Shown: one piece after another, positions 1 through 7,957 of the stretch | Layout: the number at the start of each line of letters is the position of its first letter | Numbering within the stretch: the first letter of the stretch is position 1 | NCBI GenBank assembly: GCA_030550155.1 | Contig: JAUQPZ010000017.1 | Coordinates: forward strand, 1 to 34,913 | Origin: Thermoproteota archaeon | GTDB taxonomy: Archaea; Thermoproteota; Nitrososphaeria_A; Caldarchaeales; Calditenuaceae | DNA: 34,913 bases | Direction of reading: 5' to 3' | The notes under the pieces: generated by a model | Database searches by the model: none | Told to the model about the DNA's origin: nothing | Seen by the model: only the letters and a program-made list of their open reading frames with translations | Program-made: the position numbers and the translations under genes

Positions 1-332
1 CCCGCCCTTTCCAGAAACCCTCTCTCTGCCAGCCTCGAGAGATAAGTGGAGGCGGTGCTCAGGGACAGCTTCTCTCCATATTCGATCTCGTAGGCCTCGG
101 CCACATCTCTCGATGTGAAATCGGTGTAGGGAAAACGCTTCTCAATCAGTCTCGCAAGCCGCGTCAGCTTGTTCTCCACAGCAGGCACCCTCTCAGCGGC
201 GCCGCCGTAGAGATCAACGAGGTCTGCCAGCTGCATAATCTTCTCCCTCGTGACCCTCCCTTCAAGGATAACGGTCAGTCTATCACCGTCATCGCCCACA
301 ACCTCGAGTCTAACCTTCCTCCTTGCGGGCAA
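1..332 (-). CDS. Partial protein running off the left edge; C-terminal part resembles a winged-helix DNA-binding domain
   Basis: Minus-strand frame stays open from a TTG at 332 to the window edge and translates as MPARRKVRLEVVGDDGDRLTVILEGRVTREKIMQLADL...LSTASTYLSRLAERGFLERAG; the YLSRLAERGFLER end is wHTH-like. Not in the supplied ORF track. Confidence 0.6.
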   Translation of the reverse strand, partial: MPARRKVRLEVVGDDGDRLTVILEGRVTREKIMQLADLVDLYGGAAERVPAVENKLTRLARLIEKRFPYTDFTSRDVAEAYEIEYGEKLSLSTASTYLSRLAERGFLERA

Positions 333-550
333 AGCGCTACCGGCCCGGCCTCAACAAGCTCAAGCTATATCTCTTTTGATGTCCACGCTTCCGATGGAAG
401 GGCCCGAATCATACGAGGAGCAGGCCAAAAAGCCTATCACAAGAGCATCACGGCATCAAAAACAAATGGCGAGACAGTAGAAAAAACATAACTACTATGA
501 TATTTGTCGATTATTACCAGAAAACTCTCGAGCGTTCACTGACTGGAGAC

Positions 551-558
551 TTATATAT
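551..558 (+). promoter_or_regulatory. Archaeal TATA-box-like element (TTATATAT)
   Basis: About 28-35 nt upstream of the TTG start at 586, consistent with a near-leaderless archaeal promoter. Confidence 0.5.
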
Positions 559-585
559 CATCTGCTCTAAAACTCGGGAGAAGGC

Positions 586-2838
586 TTGCGGAGCTTAAAG
601 TCGGCGGCCCTTACCCTGCTGCTGGCGGCCCTCCTCGCCTCGTCGTATCCTCTCAGCACATACTCTGACCCCGCCTATGGCCTACTTCGAACCTTCAGTG
701 ACGAGTCGGGTGGATGGATCTTCAGGGCCTATGACATCGAGGTAGACGAGGAGGGGATATACATAGTGGGGGGAGCGAGTTCTGCCCGGGATGGTAAGGC
801 AGTTAGCGGCTGGACGCCCTTCCTCTTGGCTCTGGAACGGGACCACACACTCAAGTGCAACCGGATGTTCGGATTTCTGTCTCAGGATCAGGAGTATCCG
901 GACGGCGTCGCCGTAGCTGTCGAGACCAACGAGACACACGCCATCGTTGCAGGATACTTCATGCTTGAGAGGACAGTAACAAATCTCTTCGTGGCCGCAT
1001 TCTCAAAGGGGGACTGCAGCCTGACGTCCACCTATGCGGCTTTCGTAGCGTCACAGGGGAATGCTCGCTCCCTCATCGACCTATACGGCGAGGGGATAGA
1101 CTTGGCCATGGACGAGACAGGGATATATGTCCTCACTGGGTTAACAATCTTCGGAGGAGGCGAGAAAACCGCCGGATTTCTCCTCATCAGGCTCGACCCA
1201 TACCTGGTGCTGAGGGACTACATGTATTACTTCGTGACAGACCCAAGCCGCGATTTCGCGACATCCCTAGCACTCGGAGACGAGAGCATCTACATCCTCG
1301 GATTAACAAGGCTCAACTTAGACGACAGACCTGTCAACGCGGGCGGGCTCTTCATCCTAGAGGTTTCTAAAAACGATCTCCAGGGGAGGAATGTGACGCT
1401 TGTTCAGCCGATTGATGCGTTCGCTGTTAACTCGGAGATACTCGTTGATGAGGGCGGATACGTCTATGTCGTTGCGACGGAGGAGAAGCCCCGCGCGCGC
1501 GACAACGTGGCCGCCATCAAGCTCGATAGGGAAATGAATGTAGTCTGGTGGCAGAATTACACGCTCTCCTTTTCCTATCCCGAAGCCCCAGCCTCCCCTC
1601 CCGTAAACAAAGTCTCTATGTTCGACTATGCGTTCTCAGCAGCCCTTTCAGACTCCGAGCTCTTCATCGGCGGATACCTGTTTTTCGAATATCAAAGCGA
1701 CATAGGAGCCGCCTACGTTCCTCACGGAATCCTTCTTGCTGTGGACCGCTCTACCGGTGGAGCTCTCTATTCCTATAGGATTCAGGGTTTCGATGATGTG
1801 AGCCTGCCGGTGATGGTTTTTGGCGTTGATTCCTATGAGGGCTGCGCGTATCTGGCAGGCATGTCGCAGGGATATAGACTCGAATACGTCTTTCTTAACA
1901 GCCTAAATCTCAGCCTACAACTCCCCACATCAGGCACAAAAACTAGCTATAACTACATTGGACTGCCCAGCAAAGAATACGAGCCAAAGTATTTTGATTG
2001 GAGACCGGTCTTCGACACCGACCAAGCCTCGCTGGGCACCAAAGGATACGGCTTCTACGGAGTCTTTTGCGGCTCATCACTCATAGAGCGAACCACGACC
2101 ACCTCCACAAGCTACACGACAGTCGCTGAGTATACGACAATCACGGAGACACGCATCAGTCGATCCACCTCAACCCGCATCATCAGGGTCACGGAGACCA
2201 GATTAACCACAGAATACGTTACAAGTCTCCTCGAATCGACGGTCTACACAACTAGCCTTGTGCTGAGCACAGCGGTGGATAGGGTTGTCGTATCACTTAT
2301 CCGCACCGAGACCGCTACGACCTATGTTACCGATACCTCGCCGCGCCTAGTCAGGACGACCACGACTGTGCTCCAGAACGTTACCCAGATGATAACTAAG
2401 ACCGAGATGATAACCAAGACCGAGACCCCGAAGGCTGATGGCGGGTTCGTGGTCCTGCCTCCGTGGCTCTTCCCGCTATTCCTCTTGCCCATTCCTGTGC
2501 TGGCGCTCTTGGGGAGGAGGCGGAGATACAGGATAGTGATTAAGGAGGGTGTAGTGTCGCCGCCGGGCTGGAAGGAGGGAGACCCGCCAATCTTCAGCGA
2601 CGCCTATCTTTATCCGAGCGTTCTGAGCCTGGCGAAGGGCTCGGTGGTCGAGTTCGTCAACAACGACTCCGTCGAGCATGTGCTGGTCTCCTATGACGGG
2701 CCGTCCTCCGGCCGTTTCGTCTCGGAGCCGATAAAGCCGGGCTCGAAGTGGGCATACAAGTTCCGGGAGCCGGGAATCTACTTCGTGACCAGCCGCAGAA
2801 AGCCCTTCATCGGCGGACTTATTAGGGTGGGAGAGTAG
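586..2838 (+). CDS. Secreted/membrane-anchored protein: signal peptide, large extracytoplasmic domain, Thr/Ser-rich stalk, TM helix, C-terminal cupredoxin-like domain
   Basis: 750 aa; N-terminal hydrophobic signal; TTTTSTSYTTVAEYTTITETR stalk; TM FVVLPPWLFPLFLLPIPVLALL followed by RRRR; C-terminal SVVEFVNNDSVEHVLVSYDG...PGIYFVTS pattern. Confidence 0.8.
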   Translation: MRSLKSAALTLLLAALLASSYPLSTYSDPAYGLLRTFSDESGGWIFRAYDIEVDEEGIYIVGGASSARDGKAVSGWTPFLLALERDHTLKCNRMFGFLSQDQEYPDGVAVAVETNETHAIVAGYFMLERTVTNLFVAAFSKGDCSLTSTYAAFVASQGNARSLIDLYGEGIDLAMDETGIYVLTGLTIFGGGEKTAGFLLIRLDPYLVLRDYMYYFVTDPSRDFATSLALGDESIYILGLTRLNLDDRPVNAGGLFILEVSKNDLQGRNVTLVQPIDAFAVNSEILVDEGGYVYVVATEEKPRARDNVAAIKLDREMNVVWWQNYTLSFSYPEAPASPPVNKVSMFDYAFSAALSDSELFIGGYLFFEYQSDIGAAYVPHGILLAVDRSTGGALYSYRIQGFDDVSLPVMVFGVDSYEGCAYLAGMSQGYRLEYVFLNSLNLSLQLPTSGTKTSYNYIGLPSKEYEPKYFDWRPVFDTDQASLGTKGYGFYGVFCGSSLIERTTTTSTSYTTVAEYTTITETRISRSTSTRIIRVTETRLTTEYVTSLLESTVYTTSLVLSTAVDRVVVSLIRTETATTYVTDTSPRLVRTTTTVLQNVTQMITKTEMITKTETPKADGGFVVLPPWLFPLFLLPIPVLALLGRRRRYRIVIKEGVVSPPGWKEGDPPIFSDAYLYPSVLSLAKGSVVEFVNNDSVEHVLVSYDGPSSGRFVSEPIKPGSKWAYKFREPGIYFVTSRRKPFIGGLIRVGE

Positions 2839-2874
2839 AGCTAGTTCAAGGACGTTTCATAAAGCTCAGCAGAT

Positions 2875-4191
2875 TCAGGGCCAATTCCACACCCTCTTCA
2901 CCGCAGTGCCCGTAGTGAGCCTCTTCAAGGCGGCGCCGACCGCGAGGGCTAGGCTCATGACGTAGTCGTCGTGCTGGCCCCGCGGGGCCTCGTACCTGAC
3001 GCCGCCCGTCTGCGTCTCGACTCTCTGATAGGCCCTGAGCTGATTAATCAGCTCCGGTGCGTCCGCGGGGATTCTTATCCTCCTACCCCTCATCAGGCTC
3101 TGAATAGCCGCTATCATCGCCTCCTTGAGGTTGTGCGTGAAGGCTACGCCCTCAACCCCGGGAAGAGTCCTGGAGAGGGACTCGTAGAGTGGAAGGCCTA
3201 TCCCCGTCTTGTCCACGGCGATTGAGACTGGGCGGAGAGCTCTCGCCAGCTCAGCTATGACATTCTCCTGAGTCTGGAAGTCTACACCCCTGAGCTCCTG
3301 TATGTGGAAGACTCTCAGGAGGCCGTCGTCAAGCCTCTCCAGCGCAGTGATGACCGTGGAGTCCCTCAGCCTCCCAACATCCACGCCGATGAATACGGGG
3401 TGTGATGCGGGCTCGTAGGCGTCTTCGGAGATGCATTGAAGTATGAGCTCGTAGGGGAAGACGGCGTTGGCCTCGTCGAGGAACTCGTGCTCCATCTCCT
3501 GAAGCCACTCCAGCTCAGTGAGGGTTTTTCTCAGCCTCTCCAGCTCCTCGCTGGTTATGTGTCTGGCCTCTGAGTAGTGTGCTGTGTGTCGCGAGAAGGC
3601 GCCGCCGGTCCAGGCCTCATAGAACCAGCCTCTACGGCCCTTGGGCGTCGAGACTAGACTCAGCCTCCCACCCCTCCCGACCGTGCTGGGGATCACGGCG
3701 GATTTCACCTCGAAGTCGTCCCTAAACATGCCCGCCTCATCGATGTAGACGCTGTCGGCCCTGTAGCCCCTTATCGCGTCGGGATTGTTTGGCAGAGAGA
3801 CTATCCTGCTCGCGTTTCCCAGCTCTAGCTGCGTCTTAGACTCCGAGGAGACCTTGACACTTCTGTATACTTCCCCGCCCCAGCTCAGTGAGGCTCTCTC
3901 CAAGGCTCCAAGTACCGTTTTGACTTTTCTGAAGAGCTCGAGGGACTGTCTCTGGCTGTAGCTGATGAGGAGTGTGAGGCTTCCGGGGTTGAGGAGGGAC
4001 TCTATGAGGGCCTCGAGGGCGATGATGAATGAGCCTCCGACGCCGCGGGATTTGAGGAGGATGCGGAACGTGGAGTCGTCGTCCAGCCACCGCCTCTGCC
4101 ACTCGTAGAGCCTGATGCCGGTCTCAGCGGCGCCTAGCAGGAGCTGAGCTAGCGTGCTCCGCCTCAAGGACGCCCACCATCCCGCCAACAA
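2875..4191 (-). CDS. Phage terminase large subunit (ATPase plus nuclease)
   Basis: Lambda-gpA-like deviant Walker A (KSRGVGGSF), Walker B VYIDEAG, VSTPKGRRGWFYEAW, nuclease Asp motifs GVDVGRLRDSTV, SIAVDKTGIG and GQHDDYVMSLALA. Confidence 0.9.
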   Translation of the reverse strand: MLAGWWASLRRSTLAQLLLGAAETGIRLYEWQRRWLDDDSTFRILLKSRGVGGSFIIALEALIESLLNPGSLTLLISYSQRQSLELFRKVKTVLGALERASLSWGGEVYRSVKVSSESKTQLELGNASRIVSLPNNPDAIRGYRADSVYIDEAGMFRDDFEVKSAVIPSTVGRGGRLSLVSTPKGRRGWFYEAWTGGAFSRHTAHYSEARHITSEELERLRKTLTELEWLQEMEHEFLDEANAVFPYELILQCISEDAYEPASHPVFIGVDVGRLRDSTVITALERLDDGLLRVFHIQELRGVDFQTQENVIAELARALRPVSIAVDKTGIGLPLYESLSRTLPGVEGVAFTHNLKEAMIAAIQSLMRGRRIRIPADAPELINQLRAYQRVETQTGGVRYEAPRGQHDDYVMSLALAVGAALKRLTTGTAVKRVWNWP

Positions 4192-4363
4192 CCTCGGTCA
4201 AGTCCCTTAGCAGCAGACGGAGATCGCTCTCCGTCCTCGCCTGAGCTTCCACAATTATTGTCCCGTCCCTGGCCCTCTTCACGACGAGCTTGACACCCCT
4301 CTCAACCTCTCCCTCATCGCCTGAGACCCTGCCGCCGAATATGGCAACCATTAACGCGGACAC
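4124..4363 (-). CDS. Small hypothetical protein upstream of and overlapping TerL
   Basis: 79 aa ORF, same strand, overlaps the TerL start; no family recognised. Confidence 0.5.
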   Translation of the reverse strand: MSALMVAIFGGRVSGDEGEVERGVKLVVKRARDGTIIVEAQARTESDLRLLLRDLTEVVGGMVGVLEAEHASSAPARRR

Positions 4364-4405
4364 CCCTAAGAGACTTCGGGGCAGAAGCAGTAATGAGCCT
4401 GAAAA

Positions 4406-4798
4406 CTATCTCTGCAGCTTCTTTTCCAGCTCCTTGACCTTGAGGGCGAGAATGGCCACGATTTCGTTGAGGCTGTATCCGCCGCCTTTCCTCAACTGTC
4501 TCGGCAGCTCGTCCTCTATGAAGCCTATGAGTATGCGGCCGTCCTCGAGCTTGTAGGCCTTGGGCTCTGGGAGCTGTATGTCCTTCTCCTCAGGGCTTAG
4601 TGGGCGTATATCCGCCTTACTCTCCCGCGAAGAGACTATTGTAACGTTGAGGCACACGATGTCTGTGGCAGGTGCCTCTCGCGTCCCGACCGCCAACCCC
4701 GTGTCTGTCTGAGTGATTATCTCCAGCTTTCCGAGGCGGGGCCTCAGTTTCTCGGCCGCCTCAAGGGGCAGGCCAGTCTCAGGGTCTATGTATCGCAT
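4406..4798 (-). CDS. Tail-region structural protein with C-terminal coiled coil
   Basis: Start re-assigned to ATG at 4798 (MRYIDPETGLPLEAAEK), coupled by a TAATG overlap with the upstream gene; C-terminus VAILALKVKELEKKLQR. Confidence 0.55.
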   Translation of the reverse strand: MRYIDPETGLPLEAAEKLRPRLGKLEIITQTDTGLAVGTREAPATDIVCLNVTIVSSRESKADIRPLSPEEKDIQLPEPKAYKLEDGRILIGFIEDELPRQLRKGGGYSLNEIVAILALKVKELEKKLQR

Positions 4799-5886
4799 TA
4801 CTCGACCACCAGTATGTCTACCTCGCCGCCCCCCGAGACCCACTCGAGCTTTCTGAAGGGCAGGGTGCCGGGCTCAAAGGTTATCGTTGCCCCGCCAGAT
4901 GTTATGAGGTCGGCGTCAGGGTTATCATCAATCCGCAAGTGAAAAGCATTGCCTGAAGATACTCTCGCTACGTAGGCCTCTGAGCCTCCAAGCTGGTCTA
5001 AGGTAATGCTTGAGCCCGCATAGTATAGGTATCGAGTAGTTGTCCACCTGAACCAGGCGGCAACAGTGCCCCACATATTGTTTCCCGTCACATCATACTC
5101 GATAATGTATTGGCTTGTTTGCGGTATAGACTGTGTCTCTACCGGGTCGCCTGACAACGATTGTCCGTTTAACCTTCTTTCATTTATTATCGTAGAACCA
5201 CTATCAGGAATAACTTTTAATCTTTTTTCGGCAACGCCGCTGTAAACGAAATCAACCGTTTGCACCATTGTTAACGAGTAATGCCCGACAGAGGCACATA
5301 TGGTGTTGGACTCAACTGTCCATGTAGTATCACTAGAATATGCGCGGATTGTTAGATTGCCACTAGTTCCAGTATAAATTATTACGTAGTTCGACGAGCT
5401 TCCACCAGAGTATTCGACGACTATCCAGTATTTTGTCCCCTGTGTAAGAGATATTGGTGATGCTGGTGTAAATGTGTATTCTGTCGGAGACGTGGTTAAA
5501 CTGGTTACGCTTAAACTGCCTATAGTGGCCAACGATGAGCCGGGAACATTATTATTATCGCTATATAGCCTCACGTATAATGTCCCCGAGGGAGAGCCCG
5601 ACTTGGCGAGAGTGCACCATGCACGGACAAGTCTAAGATTCTGCACCGACGCGCTCTGCACGGCGGTAAACTGAGTGGCGGCCCTCGTAGTCCCGCCGGA
5701 GCCGGTGTAAAGGTTTCTCCAAGCAGTTCTAGTTCCACTTAGATATCCCGTAGCTGGATAAATAGTGGGTGTGGATAACTGTGCCAGATATTGCTTATAG
5801 ACTCCGCCCCCAACCCATTTGACGAAGCGTAAACGCGGCTTAGAGACGATAATCAGCTCCGTCATCCGTAGTCTCCCTCCCTCCAA
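4798..5886 (-). CDS. Putative tail adhesin/receptor-binding protein with choice-of-anchor-like beta domain
   Basis: LRLVRAWCTLAKSGSPSGTLYVRLYSDNNNVPGSSLATIGSLSVTSLTTSPTEYTFTPASPISLTQGTKYWIVVEY resembles choice-of-anchor R-type domains; located at the distal end of the tail operon. Confidence 0.6.
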   Translation of the reverse strand: MEGGRLRMTELIIVSKPRLRFVKWVGGGVYKQYLAQLSTPTIYPATGYLSGTRTAWRNLYTGSGGTTRAATQFTAVQSASVQNLRLVRAWCTLAKSGSPSGTLYVRLYSDNNNVPGSSLATIGSLSVTSLTTSPTEYTFTPASPISLTQGTKYWIVVEYSGGSSSNYVIIYTGTSGNLTIRAYSSDTTWTVESNTICASVGHYSLTMVQTVDFVYSGVAEKRLKVIPDSGSTIINERRLNGQSLSGDPVETQSIPQTSQYIIEYDVTGNNMWGTVAAWFRWTTTRYLYYAGSSITLDQLGGSEAYVARVSSGNAFHLRIDDNPDADLITSGGATITFEPGTLPFRKLEWVSGGGEVDILVVE

Positions 5887-7775
5887 ATTATCTTAACCCA
5901 TCTTATCTTAGGCGAGGTCTGGGCCGCCGAGTTCCGACTCAACTTATATCTCACCCGTATCTGCTCTCTTATAAACGAGAGAAACACGTAGTCGCTATCA
6001 ATTAGTAAATTCCGCGGCGACAATATACTTATCCAGTTAACCGCGGACGGGTTGCCGACTCTTGTGAATGTTGAGAGAGCAAGCTCATATTTGGCCCATG
6101 TGTCATGCTTAACCGTCACAACTCCCTCCCTGTAGTTCGACGCATCAGTGTGAAGCCTAATCTTAACTGAAAAGTCAGCGGCATAGTCACCGTAAAAGTA
6201 GAGCCTCATATATCTCGCAAAGTCTATGTCGAGGTTTAGATTCTTGGCAGCTGGGTAGAATATCTCGCCCTCAACCCCTTGAGTCGCTGGCGCGAGCTTC
6301 AGGCAGCTGGAGTTGATTATTCCAGCCCATACATCGGAGGCCGCGGCCCCGCTTCCTCCCCACGATGACGCGGCCTTCCTCGTTATCCATCCGAGGGCAC
6401 GGGGCCATCGCGGCGCATAGATCTGCTGAGTGTCAACGGCATCCACCACTCGCGTAATCACATTGCCACTCGAGTCCAGTATCTCGGCGGAAACTCTGCC
6501 CTGGCCGCCCTCAGCCACCCACTCAGCCTTTATGAAGGCTGTGAAGAGGGGCGAAGCGGGAAGGACGCTAGCCTCGAAGCTCCCCTCCGTGGCCCCCGAG
6601 ACCAGCCGGGCACACCCATCTGGGTCGAGCGTAACGTTATTGCTGTTGTAGAGCGTCAGCGGGGGCCTGTTCGAGTAGACCGGGTATCTGAGCGTGCTCA
6701 TCGTCTTCAGTCCTTCGCCGACGGCCTCGGTCACGGTGTAGAGTGTTGACACAAGTTCAGGGACCTTGACGGCCTGCCCGAACCGTGCGGCCACGTCGCC
6801 GCCAAGCGCCTCTTGGAGAAAGTCCTCCAGATACTCTAGCCGTCCGCCTATCTCGAGATCACACTCACCGTCAGCGGGCTCATAGCTCACTCCGACGATG
6901 AACATGTCGGTGTTTGTGAGGTTGAGGCTTGGGAGGTTGACCCTGACGGTATCGAAAAGCTCTAGGCCGCTATCCTCGAAGAGGCTTCCATGGACCCTGA
7001 CTCTCAGCCTCCTCCCATACTCTTTGCAGAGGTCTAGCCTGATGCCTGCGCGCCTCTGGGCCTCTGACTCGTCCGTGAGGAAGGGGTCGTGGACTATTAG
7101 GGGCGACTCTCCCTCTCCCTCACTTACATCGGCTAAGACTCGTCCCCCGGCCCCGACATAGATAACCCTGTCCCTGAGCATCCATCGGTCCTCGCTGTAT
7201 TCCGCTGAGACGGTGTTTGAGGAGCTGAGTGTTAGTTTAGGCGTTCCTGTCCGCTTGGGCTTGAAGAGGAGTTTCTTGCCGGGCTTAATGCGTATGTAAT
7301 AGTTTGTGCCTCGCGCTACGTCGAGCATGACTTTGAGAGCCTTGGCGTTCTCTATGAACCAGGGTGCCGTAAGGGAGGGGGTGTTGTGCTCGTCGACGCC
7401 CGCGGTGTCTGTCCCCGGCTCCAGCGAGGCTAGGTCCTTGATTATCGTGCCAGCCTTGGTTCCCGCCGGATATTCCCTGTAGACTATATGCCTGTCCCAG
7501 AGGATTAGGTCTGAGCAGGCTGTAGCCTCGACAACCCTGGCTCGCCCGCTTTCATGCCTCCTGTCCACCTGATGGGTCACTCCCTCGAAGACCACTTCAT
7601 GGCCGCGGACCAGGCGGACTCTATGGCCTGTCTTTATGTCTTCGCCGATCAGGGTGAATTTCAGGCTCTCCAGCTCCTGCCCCGAGATGGACCACTGGAG
7701 GCTGCTCAGCTCCTCTGTCCTGTCAAGCCAGTTTGAGCCATCAAAAACCCTGAATACCAGTCTCATCTCCGCCAC
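5862..7775 (-). CDS. Tail hub / distal tail-type protein
   Basis: 637 aa; N-terminal half resembles a late-control-D/hub-like fold (MRLVFRVFDGSNWLDRTEELSSLQWSISGQELESLKFTLIGEDIKTGHRVRLVRGHEVVFEG); directly downstream of the tape measure operon part. Confidence 0.65.
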   Translation of the reverse strand: MAEMRLVFRVFDGSNWLDRTEELSSLQWSISGQELESLKFTLIGEDIKTGHRVRLVRGHEVVFEGVTHQVDRRHESGRARVVEATACSDLILWDRHIVYREYPAGTKAGTIIKDLASLEPGTDTAGVDEHNTPSLTAPWFIENAKALKVMLDVARGTNYYIRIKPGKKLLFKPKRTGTPKLTLSSSNTVSAEYSEDRWMLRDRVIYVGAGGRVLADVSEGEGESPLIVHDPFLTDESEAQRRAGIRLDLCKEYGRRLRVRVHGSLFEDSGLELFDTVRVNLPSLNLTNTDMFIVGVSYEPADGECDLEIGGRLEYLEDFLQEALGGDVAARFGQAVKVPELVSTLYTVTEAVGEGLKTMSTLRYPVYSNRPPLTLYNSNNVTLDPDGCARLVSGATEGSFEASVLPASPLFTAFIKAEWVAEGGQGRVSAEILDSSGNVITRVVDAVDTQQIYAPRWPRALGWITRKAASSWGGSGAAASDVWAGIINSSCLKLAPATQGVEGEIFYPAAKNLNLDIDFARYMRLYFYGDYAADFSVKIRLHTDASNYREGVVTVKHDTWAKYELALSTFTRVGNPSAVNWISILSPRNLLIDSDYVFLSFIREQIRVRYKLSRNSAAQTSPKIRWVKIIWREGDYG

Positions 7776-7957
7776 CTGTATCCGAGAATCAGGGCGGCTG
7801 AGAGGAGTATGATGAAGAGCTGCTCGTGCGAAGGCGGGATGGTGGGTGTGGCTATGTCGCGAGGGTCGAAAAGGTAGCCCTCCCTTATAGCCTCGTCAAC
7901 TAACACGAAGAGTGCGAGGAGTGCTAGGAGGAGTGAGGCTCTGAGCCGCAGACTCAT
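7763..7957 (-). CDS. Small two-TM membrane protein
   Basis: 64 aa with hydrophobic segments LLLALLALFVLV and LFIILLSAALILGY; overlaps both neighbours as in a tight operon. Confidence 0.55.
   Translation of the reverse strand: MSLRLRASLLLALLALFVLVDEAIREGYLFDPRDIATPTIPPSHEQLFIILLSAALILGYRWRR

Noticed and set aside
250-480. 76-aa plus-strand ORF at the left edge
   Set aside because: Antisense to the better supported minus-strand partial gene (1-332); low-complexity composition.
2839-2874. att direct repeat linking left (about 2.84 kb) and right (about 22.36 kb) borders
   Set aside because: By eye no shared repeat of useful length was found between the two boundary regions; a computed search with wider flanks would be needed.
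2875-4191. TerL regarded as inactive because the P-loop lacks GK[ST]
   Set aside because: KSRGVGGSF fits the known deviant Walker A of lambda-type terminases with the lysine at the beginning; Walker B and nuclease Asp residues are all present.
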